Assembly (NCBI GenBank): GCA_903854475.1
Contig: CAINWP010000021.1
Span: 1 to 43,932, forward strand
Length of the DNA stretch: 43,932 bases
Direction: 5' to 3'
Source: an uncultured Verrucomicrobiota bacterium
GTDB taxonomy: Bacteria; Verrucomicrobiota; Verrucomicrobiia; Limisphaerales; UBA9464
Under the pieces are notes generated by a model. The model was not told where the DNA came from and did no database searches. It saw only the letters and a list, made by a program, of their open reading frames with translations. Within the stretch, counting starts at the first letter, position 1. Each line of letters starts with the position of its first letter. Shown piece after piece: positions 9,466-20,500 of the stretch. The translations under genes and the position numbers were made by a program.

Positions 9466-9683
9466 CGGACCGCTCGGAGATCGATCCCTACCTAGGTGCA
9501 CCATCGGACGGGGAGGCTCATCGGGCTGCATCGCGGATTCCTGCTACAAATCCCACCTCACCCAAGCACCTCCGAGGGTAGGGCGATTTCTCCGAAAGCG
9601 CCGCGTCGGCGAACATGAAAAAGAGCGCCTCTCTCCCTATCCAGTACCGCAGAGCCGGACCGCTCGGAGATCGGTCCCTACCT
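9466..9683. repeat. Second cluster of the dispersed repeat
   Basis: A core copy at 9466-9493 (one difference, tcgatccc for tcggtccc) is followed by a long unit at 9533-9683 that aligns end to end with 72-223. Shared landmarks in order are gcggattcctgctacaaa, gggtagggcgatttctccg, cgcgtcggcgaacatgaaaa, ccctatccagtacc and the final core at 9656-9683. Together with the cluster at 1-275 it brackets the CotH-to-pseudopilin block in the same orientation. Confidence 0.85.
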
Positions 9684-9708
9684 CGGAGGCTCATCGGAAT
9701 AGGAGGCG

Positions 9709-9915
9709 TTAATGCCGGTGATGTGGAGGTCGTTCAGCGAGGATCTTCCTTTTCAGGTGATTCAATAGGGCAATCTCATTGTCGTCTTTGCCTTCTGCGG
9801 CAAGCACTCCGATGAAAGCACGTCAGACCCACTTTGGGGGCGTTCTTGGCGCTTGAATCAGGCGCTGAAGCTCTGACCGGTGCTCAGGGAAGAGTTCGAA
9901 TTGAATCTCCGGACG
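9709..9915 (-). pseudogene. Decayed IS630-family transposase N-terminal fragment
   Basis: Translation of the minus strand in one frame gives a stretch including HRSELQRLIQAPRTPPKWV, a stop, then RAFIGVLAAEGKDDNEIALL. This resembles the helix-turn-helix start of IS630-type transposases (pattern ELERLVRARTTPQRLVRRA.IVLLAAEG.SNREIA). The in-frame stop, divergent residues and absence of the DDE domain show a remnant. Identification is by pattern memory only. Confidence 0.45.
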
Positions 9916-10048
9916 CGCCCTATCCAAAAAACAAGGTCGCTTGATTTTAATGAAAACTTAGTTGAGACACTGCACCAGAATTCTTAGCGCTCGGGGGAAA
10001 AAGCGCGGCACCAAAGACAGGTCGACACCGCAGAGGGTATTCGAACAC

Positions 10049-11677
10049 TCAGAGACATCCCTCCACCGCCGACCACCACCACCTGAGGTCCGGCTCGGGA
10101 AAACCATCCCCAGGCCGAGAAGTTTCCGGTCCATCCAAATGGGTAGTCCCCTCGACAAAGAGGACGGCTTTGGCAAGGTCCTCGAAGGCCTGCAGATGAC
10201 CTTCGACTCGGCGACGCGCGTAGCCTTCGGCGGTACCCATACGAATCAAAAAGGGCCAGTCACTGGCTTGGGCCAGCAGTAATTCCCGGCCCGCTTGCCG
10301 AGCCACCCCCCCGAGGCGCCCACCACGAGGATCACCGGATTCAATGGCGATCATGGCCGCACGGGCCACCGAAACCATCCTTGTTCCAGCTGATCGCAGT
10401 CGTGGCTGGAGGTCTGCGTTAGAGGGGTGAAGCCAAACCCCCAGGTGCCCACCAGCACCCCAACTCGACTCGGCAGGCTGCGACACCCAAGCCTGAGTAC
10501 TGTCAACGGAAGCTCCCGACAGAGTCTGCAGACTCATACCGAAGCGCGAAGCCTGACGCATCACGCCATCCAGAAACTCAGGTCCCTCAAACCACCAATG
10601 ACCAAAGAGTTCGGCATCGTAAGGGGCTACGATAACCGGTGCTCGGGTCAGTCCATCCCTGGCTTGTCGGAGCTGGTGCTGACGCTGCGACAAGAAATGA
10701 GTCACATGTTCCTCAACAGCCTGAATCGCCTCAGACCGATCATAGAACAACTTGTCGGCACTACCGCCGGTGACTCGATAGTATTTGAGTCCGCTCGGGT
10801 AGCGGACCCCGGCTCCCGGGAGAAACCGCGATATGGATTCCCACTCCGCCTCATCAGACAGGTCACGGTGAAATTCGCGATATCGAGGGTCTCCTGGGTA
10901 TCCACCCTGGCGGCTCCAAACCTGTCGGGCACTGAGAGGATCGCGCCCGAAAACCGTGATTCCCCCTGGGCTACGAATTGGCAGAAAGATCGCAGAAGGT
11001 GCGGGAGGCGATCCCTTCATTAGACCGTGGGTCTCCACAATGCTGTGGCGGACGCCCTCGGCCAACAGGTATGGCTCCAATGCAGGAGACCAGGCGCACT
11101 CCGGGAGCCAGAGCCCCGAGGGGCGATGACCGAATCGGCGCTCGTGCTCACGAAGTCCGAGACGCAATTGAGCCCGAAGGCTCCCGGGTTCATTGGCCAA
11201 CAGGGGCAGGATGGGGTGTGTGGCTGGGCCTGCGAGCAGTTCTAGCCTTCCTGTCTGGGCCCAGGCGGAAAAGGCTCCCACTAGGTCCGCTCCGCAAGCC
11301 ACCCACTCTTCCCAAACCTGGTCGTAGAACGCGCGGTGAAACTGGACCACCGCCTTCAGTTTTGGGATCAGGATCGTGCGCTCGCATTCAATACGCGTCA
11401 GGTCGCGGCGCTCTGCCAAGTATCGTTGAATCCGGAACTGCAGCAACGGGTCGGCCCACATGGCCGCAAGAGTTGGGGTGATCCCGAGGCTGAATCTCCA
11501 ATCCACACCATCGCGAGCCCAACCCCGGATGAGTCTCAAGAGCGGCAAGTAACACTCAGCCACCGCCTCAAATAGCCAATACTCCTCCAAGAAGCGATCC
11601 TGATCGGGATGTCGCACCCACGGAAGATGAGCGTGCAGCACGAGGGCGAGAGACCCGATCACCGCTGGTTCACTCAC
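10049..11677 (-). CDS. Glycoside hydrolase family 57, likely 1,4-alpha-glucan branching enzyme
   Basis: 542 residues, the usual size for GH57 branching enzymes. The N-terminus (SLALVLHAHLPWVRHP) is GH57 conserved region 1. WLPECAW near residue 190 carries the expected catalytic nucleophile Glu, and YDAELFGHWWFEGPEF near residue 354 carries the acid/base Asp. The C-terminal part matches the DUF1957-type domain. The enzyme should transfer alpha-1,4-glucan segments to alpha-1,6 branch points in cytoplasmic glycogen. Translation starts at GTG, overlapping the stop of the DUF4912 gene by 4 nt (GTGA), which indicates translational coupling; there is no Shine-Dalgarno. Exact specificity (branching versus alpha-amylase) cannot be fixed from sequence alone. 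Confidence 0.87.
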   Translation of the reverse strand: MSEPAVIGSLALVLHAHLPWVRHPDQDRFLEEYWLFEAVAECYLPLLRLIRGWARDGVDWRFSLGITPTLAAMWADPLLQFRIQRYLAERRDLTRIECERTILIPKLKAVVQFHRAFYDQVWEEWVACGADLVGAFSAWAQTGRLELLAGPATHPILPLLANEPGSLRAQLRLGLREHERRFGHRPSGLWLPECAWSPALEPYLLAEGVRHSIVETHGLMKGSPPAPSAIFLPIRSPGGITVFGRDPLSARQVWSRQGGYPGDPRYREFHRDLSDEAEWESISRFLPGAGVRYPSGLKYYRVTGGSADKLFYDRSEAIQAVEEHVTHFLSQRQHQLRQARDGLTRAPVIVAPYDAELFGHWWFEGPEFLDGVMRQASRFGMSLQTLSGASVDSTQAWVSQPAESSWGAGGHLGVWLHPSNADLQPRLRSAGTRMVSVARAAMIAIESGDPRGGRLGGVARQAGRELLLAQASDWPFLIRMGTAEGYARRRVEGHLQAFEDLAKAVLFVEGTTHLDGPETSRPGDGFPEPDLRWWWSAVEGCL

Positions 11678-13101
11678 GGAATGGCACCCGGAAGTGGGAG
11701 TCCAAAGATCGGTGGATGTGAACCCACCCCGCCGCGGACCTCTGTCTGTCGGGCCAAAGTTAGAACAGTTTGTCGGACATCAATCCCCTGCGGACTCACC
11801 ACCTGCATCGGCACCTCAAATCGACCGTCCGGCAGTGCACAACGGAAGGTGAAGGATCCGTCCGAACGCAGCTCAACCGGGCGATCAAATATTGTCACAC
11901 GAGACCCAGGTCGTGTGCTGCCAAAGAGAACCACCTCGGCGTTGACGCCAAACCAGAAGTCCTCCGAAGGCGATTCAGAGCCAGAACCTGGCGTGCCCAA
12001 GGCCGACGAGGATATTTCCGGGAACGGGATCGCCGCGTTCACATCCGAAGACGGAGCTTGGCTGGCGACACACCCCTGACCCGGTCGACCCGACATGGCG
12101 GACAGTCCGAGTTCCGAACTCCCCACAGACCCAAACTGAGGATCTAGAATGTGCTGAAAGTAACTCGCCATCACCCCTGGCCGAACGCCCGCGGACAATT
12201 GAAGTGAAACAGGGACCGGTGACACATCCGGAGCCACCGCTGACGGCGGCAGCGAAACCGGTCCCGAGGATGCCAAGCATTCCCATCCCCCCTGGGAGGA
12301 GCGCATCCCAATGTCGGCAATATGACCCGCAGCCTGCGGCGGATCTTGAAGGAAGATGAACCGACGGTCTTTAGGTAGTACTCCTTCAGCGAGTATGGAA
12401 TCCGGTTCAGTGACCGAACGAATCCGCCATTCCGTTGGGGAGGCTGGCGATACCGAAGGCTCATTCGGATCCTCCCAGCCCAGGAGCAATGTCCGCGGAT
12501 CGCATCCCGTCAACCAGACCGCTGATGCAGCCCCAGTAAATCCAGTAGAGCTCTGGCTTGATTCTTGGATTGGGAAATCCAGAACCTTAGGATCCCCCTC
12601 CAAGAGGATCGGGGGCATCTGAGGCAGTCCTTGTGGAATGTCCGTTGGGTCCAAATGGGCTGCTATTAGATGTTGGACCCATGGCAATTCCCCGACTGCC
12701 GACAATCCCGTCTTGGACTCAATCAACGGCAAAAGGTCTTTCCTGTCCCTCTTCCTCGAAACCTCGCTTTTAACCACTACTTTTCGAATCCGAATCGGCA
12801 TGGCCACCTGGGGCGAGGAACGCCGAGAGGTCCTTCGCCGGGTCGTTTTCGCGCGACGGACGAAGACAAATCTGAGTGAGGCTGCAGCTCCCTTTCCCGC
12901 GCGTCGCTCCACCGACCTCGAGCGTTGGCGGCGGATTAACAGAGCCGAAACTCTGAGTCCAAAACAGCCAAGAATGGGCTGCGGGATGGGATCGGGACCG
13001 AATCTGGGCTTGAAACGGCGGACGGGAGTTGGCTTCGCAGGAGTTGGCTCTGGGGGACGAGCAACACTACGACTCGGGGAAGAGCGGGACACCTTCTTCA
13101 T
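11674..13101 (-). CDS. DUF4912 domain protein
   Basis: 475 residues, start ATG at 13101. The first ~115 residues are strongly basic and Pro/Arg/Ser-rich, probably disordered. MPPILLEGDP then introduces a DUF4912 domain (AVWLTGCDPRTLLLGWEDP), a fold thought to bind carbohydrate or act as a DNA/sugar-associated scaffold. A second conserved segment (NAEVVLFGSTRPGSRVTIF through LRSDGSFTFRCALPDGRFEV) is usual in verrucomicrobial members. The 4-nt overlap with the GH57 gene suggests a function tied to glycogen branching, as far as I recall a recurrent pairing in this phylum. The central DUF4912 region looks more divergent than usual (for instance WEDP where WDL or WEI is typical). The molecular role is unknown. 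Confidence 0.75.
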   Translation of the reverse strand: MKKVSRSSPSRSVARPPEPTPAKPTPVRRFKPRFGPDPIPQPILGCFGLRVSALLIRRQRSRSVERRAGKGAAASLRFVFVRRAKTTRRRTSRRSSPQVAMPIRIRKVVVKSEVSRKRDRKDLLPLIESKTGLSAVGELPWVQHLIAAHLDPTDIPQGLPQMPPILLEGDPKVLDFPIQESSQSSTGFTGAASAVWLTGCDPRTLLLGWEDPNEPSVSPASPTEWRIRSVTEPDSILAEGVLPKDRRFIFLQDPPQAAGHIADIGMRSSQGGWECLASSGPVSLPPSAVAPDVSPVPVSLQLSAGVRPGVMASYFQHILDPQFGSVGSSELGLSAMSGRPGQGCVASQAPSSDVNAAIPFPEISSSALGTPGSGSESPSEDFWFGVNAEVVLFGSTRPGSRVTIFDRPVELRSDGSFTFRCALPDGRFEVPMQVVSPQGIDVRQTVLTLARQTEVRGGVGSHPPIFGLPLPGAIP

Positions 13102-13303
13102 GGGGGGAATCCAGAGCGGCAGGACTTGGGTTCAATCCGATCGCCAAGCCTTACATTGGAATTCAAGCCGGAGAGAAGCAACCGGTTTTCCCGTCGAGGC
13201 GACAGAATGCGAGGCAGGAACTTGACGAGAGAGGCGGTGGGCTGACTTCCCTTGCCGAACTTTTCTAACCCACAAACAGGTGCGCCCTGCCGGGCTCCCA
13301 TAA

Positions 13304-13336
13304 AGCAAAACAGGGCACCTGTTTCCAGGTGCCCTG
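13304..13336 (-). terminator. Rho-independent terminator of the rpoBC operon
   Basis: On the minus strand a 10-bp perfect stem CAGGGCACCT/AGGTGCCCTG with a 6-nt loop (13311-13336) is followed by TTTTGCTTT. It lies 21 nt past the rpoC stop codon. Confidence 0.9.
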
Positions 13337-13356
13337 CCAGATCTAATCCAAATCGG

Positions 13357-16300
13357 TCAGGCGACCGAAGGCGCCTCGTCGGCGGTAATGTCCATTACGG
13401 TCGGTTCATCTTCCGGAACTTCGACGAGCATCTTCACCTTGATGTTGCGATGCAGGTCGTAGCCGGTTCCGGCCGGGATGATATGGCCCATGATGACGTT
13501 CTCCTTAAAGCCGCGGAGATAGTCGAACTTGCCCATGGTCGCCGCTTCGGTGAGGACGCGGGTTGTGTCTTGGAAAGACGCGGCGCTCAAGAACGACTCG
13601 GTCTCCAACGATGCCTTGGTGATACCCAGAAGAACTGGCGCAGCCTCTGCAGGTTTGCCACCCATCTTCTCGACGCGATTGTTCTCTTCTTCGAAGACAA
13701 GCTTATCGATCTGCTCGCTCCACAGGAAGAGCGTGTCGCCCGGTTCGGTAATACGAACCTTGCGGAGCATCTGACGGATGATGATCTCGATGTGCTTGTC
13801 GTTGATGGTGACACCCTGGAGTCGGTAGACCTCCTGAATCTCGTTGACCAAGTGCTCCTGCAACTCGTGCGGACCGCAGACGTCTAGGATCTCATGAGGA
13901 ACAACCGGACCGTCGGTCAACTGCTGCCCCTTCTTCACGAAGTCGCCCTTATAAACGATGATGTGCTTTCCGATCGGAATGAGGTGCTCCTCTTCCACGC
14001 TGGTGTGGATGTCCTTCACCACCACGCAACGCTTACCGCGAATGGAGGATCCGAAATCAACAACGCCGTCGATCCGAGAGATCTCAGCGGCATCCTTCGG
14101 ACGACGGGCTTCGAACAACTCGGCAACACGCGGCAAACCGCCGGTGATATCCTTAGTCTTGGAAGCCTTTCGAGGGGTCTTGGCCAAGAGTGAACCTGCA
14201 CCGATCTCGTCGCCCTCAGAGACCACCAAGTGAGCTCCGGCGGGAATTGAGTACTGAGCCAATGGATCTCCGGACTTAGCGTCCTCGACAATGACTGTCG
14301 GGTGGAGGTCTTCCTTGTGCTCAATGATGACCATGTCCTCAGAACCAGTGGTCTCATCAACTTCTTGCTTCATGGTCACGCCTTCGATGATATCGAGGAA
14401 CCTGACCAATCCCGCCTTCTCCGAAATGATGGGAACATTGTACGCATCCCACTCAATGAACACGTCGCCCTTCTTAACCATTCCACCATCAGGAATTGAG
14501 ATAATAGAACCGACCACGATGGAGTGCGTGTCGAGCTCCTTGCCGTCCGGAGCGAGCAAGCTGACAGTACCATTCTTGTTCAGAACGATGTTGTTGCCAT
14601 CTCCCAAAGATACGACACGCAGATCATTGTATCGAACCTTTGAATCCTGCTTAGCCTTAATCTGGGGCTGCTTGTAGGTGCCGGTAGCGACGCCGCCGAC
14701 GTGGAAGGTACGCATGGTGAGCTGCGTGCCCGGCTCACCGATAGACTGTGCAGCAATGATGCCAACGGCCTCGCCCTTCTTAACCAACTTGCCGGTGCCG
14801 AGATGGCGACCATAGCACTTGGCGCAAATGCCGACCTTCGTTTCGCAGGTCAACACGGAACGAATCTTAACCTTCTCGAGACCGGAGCGGTCAATCGAGC
14901 GGGACTTGATCTCGTCGAACTCGTCGCCAGCGCAAATCAAGCGGTTCTTCAAGTCGGCCGGATCGTAGATGTCTTCGGCGGCATAACGGCCGACGACACG
15001 CTCACTGATCTTCACCACCTCTTCCTCACCCTCGTAAATCGACTGAACGGAAATGCCTGCGCTGGTACCGCAATCCTCGTCGCGAATGATCACGTCTTGG
15101 GCTGCATCGACCAACTTACGGGTCATGTATCCGGAGTCAGCGGTCTTGAGCGCGGTATCGGCAAGACCCTTACGGGCGCCGTGCGTCGAGATGAAGTACT
15201 CCAAGACTGTCAGACCTTCGCGGAAGCTCGAAAGAATCGGCTTTTCGATGATCTCACCGCTCGGCTTGGCCATCAAACCTCGTAGACCGGCCAACTGACG
15301 TACCTGTGCCTTGTTACCGCGGGCACCAGAATCAACCATCAGGCTAACCGGGTTGTACTCCTTCTTGCCTTGGTTGGCGTCCAGCGTCTTGAGCATCACT
15401 GAACCGATCTGATCGGTACAATGGGTCCAGATATCCACCACCTTGTTGTAGCGTTCCTGATTGGTGATGACACCCTTCTTGTGCTGCTTCTCAACCTCAC
15501 TGATCTGGTGAAGCGCCTCCTTGATTTCTTTCTGTTTCTCAGTCGGAACGATCATGTCGTCAATACCGATGGAAACGCCCGCACGGGTCGCCTGTTCGAA
15601 TCCGATTTCCTTCAGCTTATCGAGGGTGGTGACGGTGCGCTCGTGGCCTACAGTCTTGTAGCAGTTAAGGATCAGATCACCCAACTTGCTCTTGCCCACT
15701 ACGATGTTGGCGAAGCCCAACTCGGGCGGCCAGATCTCCGAGAAAATCACGCGACCCACAGTGGTCTCGATGACATGGTCGGTCGCATTGCCGTAGACCG
15801 TCTTCTTGCCGAAGTCCGGATTCTTGAGACGCACACGATCGTGGGTCTTCAAGGCACCGTCCATCTGGGCGAAGATGACTTCTTCTTTTGATCCACACAA
15901 AACGATGCGTTCGCCCTCCTTGCGGGCCTTGCGCGGTTCGGCAGTGAGGTAATAGCAACCCAGAGGAATGTCCTGAGTTGGCGTCATGATCGGCTTGCCG
16001 CTCGACGGGCTGAAAATGTTCAGCGGCGCCATCATAAGGAGGCGGGCCTCCAACTGGGCTTCGACCGAAAGCGGAACGTGCACGGCCATCTGGTCACCGT
16101 CGAAGTCCGCATTGTAGGCGGTACAAACCAATGGATGAATTCGAATGGCCTCGCCCTCGATGAGGACGGGCTCAAACGCCTGCACTGAAAGACGGTGCAG
16201 TGTGGGAGCGCGGTTGAGCAGCACAGGATGCCCGCGGGTAACCTCTTCGAGGATATCCCATACTTCCTTGGTCTGACGCTCGATCATCTTCTTGGCCGAG

Positions 16301-17496
16301 CGGACCGTATGGACGTAGCCGAGTTCCTTAAGGCGGCGAATGATGAAGGGCTCAAAGAGCACCAACGCCATCTTCTTCGGAAGGCCGCACTGGTGCAGCT
16401 TGAGCTCCGGTCCGATGACGATGACGGAACGACCCGAGTAATCGACACGCTTGCCCAGCAAGTTCTGACGGAAGCGGCCCGACTTGCCCTTAAGCATGTC
16501 AGACAGGGACTTCAATGCGCGGTTGCCCGCACCGGTAACAGCGCGACCATGGCGGCCGTTGTCGAACAATGCGTCGACCGCCTCCTGCAACATGCGTTTC
16601 TCGTTCCGGATGATGACTTCCGGAGTCTTGAGCTGAAGCAGGTTCTTGAGACGGTTGTTCCGGTTGATGACCCGACGGTAGAGATCGTTGAGATCGGAAG
16701 TCGCGAAACGTCCACCTTCGAGGGGCACCAGCGGACGTAGATCGGGAGGAATGACTGGCAGCACCGTCAAGATCATCCACTCCGGACGCATCACCGATTT
16801 GGAGAAGCCCTGGAACAGCTTGATCCGCTTGGAGATCTTCTTTCGGTTTTGCTTGGACTTGGTCTCCGTCATGGCGACCTGGAGTTCATCCACCGTCTTG
16901 TCCAATTGGAGATTTGCCAAAGCACCGTGAACTGCCTCGGCACCCATCTTAGCAACGAACGCATCGTTACCGTAGGTAGTGCGGGCCTCGCGATACTCGT
17001 GCTCGGAGAGCAACTGGTGAACCTTCAACGCAGTGCTTCCTGGGTCAATGACCAGGTAGTCTTCGTAATAGATCACGCGTTCCAAGTGGCGTGCGGTCAT
17101 ATCCAGCATCAGACCGATGCGGGACGGCATGCACTTGAAGAACCAGATGTGGGAAACAGGCACGGACAACTCGATGTGGCCCATGCGCTCGCGACGGACG
17201 CGAGCCAGAGTCACTTCGACGCCGCATCGATCGCACACCACACCCCGGTGCTTGATCCGTTTGTACTTGCCGCAGGAACATTCCCAGTCCTTAACCGGAC
17301 CGAAAATGCGCTCGCAGAAAAGACCGCCTTTCTCGGGCTTGAATGTGCGGTAGTTGATGGTCTCGGGGTTCTTTACTTCACCCTTCGACCAGGAGCGTAT
17401 GATCTCCGGCGAGGCGACCTGGATCGCGACGTGGTCGACCAGGTTAACCTTGTCTAGGCCCAGCAACTCGCGGGCAGTGTCCTTGGAGCTCAACAT
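13357..17496 (-). CDS. rpoC: DNA-directed RNA polymerase subunit beta'
   Basis: 1379 residues, full length. The N-terminal zinc site is present (C73, C75, C88 and C91 in [10 protein letters not shown]...VVCDRCG). The catalytic motif [12 protein letters not shown], with the three Asp that hold the active-site Mg2+, is near residues 461-472. The second zinc cluster uses the DCGTSAG Cys plus [13 protein letters not shown] near residue 880. The trigger-loop region follows ([13 protein letters not shown]). It forms the polymerase core with RpoB. It begins 33 nt after the rpoB stop codon with no visible Shine-Dalgarno and ends in a strong terminator. No large insertions are apparent. Confidence 0.98.
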   Translation of the reverse strand: MLSSKDTARELLGLDKVNLVDHVAIQVASPEIIRSWSKGEVKNPETINYRTFKPEKGGLFCERIFGPVKDWECSCGKYKRIKHRGVVCDRCGVEVTLARVRRERMGHIELSVPVSHIWFFKCMPSRIGLMLDMTARHLERVIYYEDYLVIDPGSTALKVHQLLSEHEYREARTTYGNDAFVAKMGAEAVHGALANLQLDKTVDELQVAMTETKSKQNRKKISKRIKLFQGFSKSVMRPEWMILTVLPVIPPDLRPLVPLEGGRFATSDLNDLYRRVINRNNRLKNLLQLKTPEVIIRNEKRMLQEAVDALFDNGRHGRAVTGAGNRALKSLSDMLKGKSGRFRQNLLGKRVDYSGRSVIVIGPELKLHQCGLPKKMALVLFEPFIIRRLKELGYVHTVRSAKKMIERQTKEVWDILEEVTRGHPVLLNRAPTLHRLSVQAFEPVLIEGEAIRIHPLVCTAYNADFDGDQMAVHVPLSVEAQLEARLLMMAPLNIFSPSSGKPIMTPTQDIPLGCYYLTAEPRKARKEGERIVLCGSKEEVIFAQMDGALKTHDRVRLKNPDFGKKTVYGNATDHVIETTVGRVIFSEIWPPELGFANIVVGKSKLGDLILNCYKTVGHERTVTTLDKLKEIGFEQATRAGVSIGIDDMIVPTEKQKEIKEALHQISEVEKQHKKGVITNQERYNKVVDIWTHCTDQIGSVMLKTLDANQGKKEYNPVSLMVDSGARGNKAQVRQLAGLRGLMAKPSGEIIEKPILSSFREGLTVLEYFISTHGARKGLADTALKTADSGYMTRKLVDAAQDVIIRDEDCGTSAGISVQSIYEGEEEVVKISERVVGRYAAEDIYDPADLKNRLICAGDEFDEIKSRSIDRSGLEKVKIRSVLTCETKVGICAKCYGRHLGTGKLVKKGEAVGIIAAQSIGEPGTQLTMRTFHVGGVATGTYKQPQIKAKQDSKVRYNDLRVVSLGDGNNIVLNKNGTVSLLAPDGKELDTHSIVVGSIISIPDGGMVKKGDVFIEWDAYNVPIISEKAGLVRFLDIIEGVTMKQEVDETTGSEDMVIIEHKEDLHPTVIVEDAKSGDPLAQYSIPAGAHLVVSEGDEIGAGSLLAKTPRKASKTKDITGGLPRVAELFEARRPKDAAEISRIDGVVDFGSSIRGKRCVVVKDIHTSVEEEHLIPIGKHIIVYKGDFVKKGQQLTDGPVVPHEILDVCGPHELQEHLVNEIQEVYRLQGVTINDKHIEIIIRQMLRKVRITEPGDTLFLWSEQIDKLVFEEENNRVEKMGGKPAEAAPVLLGITKASLETESFLSAASFQDTTRVLTEAATMGKFDYLRGFKENVIMGHIIPAGTGYDLHRNIKVKMLVEVPEDEPTVMDITADEAPSVA

Positions 17497-17529
17497 AGTT
17501 CGTGTGCGTTCAGCAGATGATCGGAAGGA

Positions 17530-20500
17530 TTAGACAAAGGCCGCCAAAGCATTCGAGGCGGTTTGAGGGGCATCAGACGGGTTGGAATACCCCACTTTCA
17601 CGTCGAGGCCCAGAGATTGCATCTCCTTGACCAAAACGTTGAAGGATTCAGGAACACCGGCTTCGAGCGAGTTATCGCCTTTTACGATGCTTTCGTAGAT
17701 GCGTGTACGCCCCTGAACGTCGTCAGATTTCACGGTCAGGAGTTCCTGCAACATGAAGGCTGCGCCGTAAGCTTCCATCGCCCAGACTTCCATCTCACCG
17801 AAGCGTTGACCACCGTACTGCGCCTTGCCGCCCAGCGGTTGCTGGGTGACGAGGGAATAGGGGCCCACAGCACGGGCATGGATCTTGTCGGCCACCAAAT
17901 GTCCGAGTTTGAGCATGTAGATATACCCAACCACAATCTCCTGATCGAACCGCTCGCCGGAGCGACCGTCGTAGAGGTGCACCTTGCCGTGTTCCGGCAA
18001 CTTTGCCTCCCGGAGGTAGCCGCGGATTTCTTTCTCCTTGATGCCGTCGAAGACCGGGGTAGCGATCTTGATGCCCAATAGTTTGCAGGCCCAACCCAAG
18101 TGGGTTTCGAGCAGCTGTCCGACGTTCATGCGCGAAGGCACGCCAAGCGGGTTCAGCACGATCTCAACAGGGGTACCATCCTCTAGGAACGGCATGTCCT
18201 CTTCGGGCACGATCTTGGCGACGACACCTTTGTTGCCGTGACGTCCCGCCATCTTATCACCCACCGATAGCTTGCGCTTAGAGGCTACATACACCTTAAC
18301 CTGCTTAACGATGCCGGAATCAAGCTCTTCACCCGCCTCGACGCGATCCATTTCCTCGTCGTGCTGGCTTCGCAGTTCGTCGAAACGCTTTTTGAACTGG
18401 CTGATGATTTCGCTGATCTTGTTACGGATCGGCGACGGATCGATCTCAATGCGATCATAGACATCTGCCAACTTCTTAAGCAGCGTCTTGGTGATCTTGC
18501 GGTTGGCCGGGATAATGATCTCGCCAGTCTCGCTATTGAGGACGTCGAGCGGGATCTTCTCACCGAGAAGAATGTTAGAGAGTGCCTCCGTGAGCTGGTC
18601 GAGCAGTTCGGAACGCTTCTGCTTGAAGCCGTCCTCGATCTCCTTGGCCGCCCTGCGAGGAACGTCCTTGCCATCCTTCTTTCCGACCACCTTGTCGCTG
18701 TCCTTCTTGGAGGACACCTTCACATCCATGACGATGCCGTAGGTGCCGGAGGGAACCTTGAGCGAAGTATCCTTCACGTCGGCCGCTTTCTCACCGAAGA
18801 TGGCTCGCAGGAGGCGCTCTTCGGGAGCCAGTTCGGTCTCGGATTTAGGTGTAATCTTACCGACCAGGATGTCACCCGGCTTCACCTCAGCACCGACGCG
18901 GATGACACCATCCAGAGCCAGGTTCTTTAGTGCTTCTTCACCCAAGTTAGGGATATCTCGGGTAATTTCCTCAGGCCCAAGCTTGGTATCACGAGCCACC
19001 ACCTCGAACTCATCGATGTGAATGGAGGTAAATATGTCATCCTTGACGATCTTCTCTGAGATCAGGATCGCGTCCTCGAAATTATAACCATTCCAAGGCA
19101 TGAACGCGACCAGCACATTGCGACCCAACGCGATCTCGCCGCCTTGAGTACACGGACCGTCGGCCAGAACTTGGCCCTTCTTCACGGATTCACCCTTAGA
19201 CACCAGAATTTTCTGGTTAATGCAGGTGGCCGCGTTGGACCGCATGAACTTGCGAACCGGGTAGATCCAGACGCTGTCCTCGGGGGCATGCTTTAGCTTC
19301 TTCTTACCCTCGGGGATCTTGCCATCCTTGGTAATGATAATCTGGCAACCGGTGACACTGGCCACCTTACCTGCCTCATCAGCGATGATCACCGCGCGGG
19401 AATCTTGAGCCACTCGGCCCTCGAGACCCGTAGCCACCAAGGGGGCCTCCGTCACCAAGAGCGGGACGCCTTGTCGTTGCATGTTGGAACCCATCAGCGC
19501 GCGGTTCGCGTCATCGTGCTCCAAGAACGGAATCAATCCGGCAGCCACAGAAACCAACTGCTTCGGGGAGACGTCCATGTAGTCGACGCGTTCGGGCTCA
19601 ACGTCGATGAAGTCGCCTTTGCAGCGGCAAGTGACACGGTCGCCAACAAAATTACCCTTGTCATCGAGCAGAGAATTAGCCTGAGCGATAACGAAACCTT
19701 CTTCACGGTCACCGGTGAGGTAATCCAACTGACCCGTCACACGCCCCTTCTCGGCCTTGCGGTAGGGTGTCTCAATGAAACCGAAGTCGTTGACTCGTGC
19801 GTAGGTCGCCAAGGAGGCGATCAAACCAATGTTCGGTCCTTCAGGAGTCTCAATCGGACAAATACGACCGTAGTGGGACGGATGAACGTCGCGAACCTCA
19901 AATCCAGCACGGTCACGGGAGAGACCCCCGGGCCCGAGAGCAGACAGACGACGCTTGTGCGTCAACTCGGCCAAAGGATTGATCTGGTCCATGAACTGAC
20001 TGAGCTGGCTACGACCGAAGAAGTCGCGAACCACCGCTGACAGGGCCTTCGGATTGATGAGCTTCTGAGGCGTCATCGTGTCGAGGCTCTGATCGAACAA
20101 GGTCATGCGCTCCTTAACCAAGCGCTCCGTACGGGCCAAGCCCACACGGCACTGGTTCGCAAGCAATTCGCCCACGGTCCGGATTCGACGGCTTCCCAAG
20201 TGATCGATATCGTCAACGCTTCCCTGCCCTTTCTTCAGGCGCAACAGGTACTTGGTTGCTTCGAGGAGGTCGCGACCACGCAGGATGCGGTCCTCGCCAT
20301 TATCCTTGAAGTTGAGCTTCTGGTTGATCTTGTAGCGACCCACCCGACCGAGGTCATAACGCTTGGCATCAAAGAACAAGCGCTTGATGAGGGCCTTTGC
20401 GTTGGCCGCAGTGGGGGGATCTCCAGGCCGGAGGCGACGGTATATGTCTTTAAGGGCTTCTTCCGCGTTCTTGGTCGGATCCTTCTTAAGGCACTTGATG

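Larger units (their letters stand above)
9116..10048. other. Gene-poor interval with repeats and a transposase relic
   Basis: No intact gene is supported. 9116-9330 is the upstream region of the pseudopilin gene, with no clear promoter boxes. 9466-9683 holds the second repeat cluster. 9709-9915 holds an IS630-like relic on the minus strand. I see nothing recognisable in 9920-10048. Confidence 0.6.
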
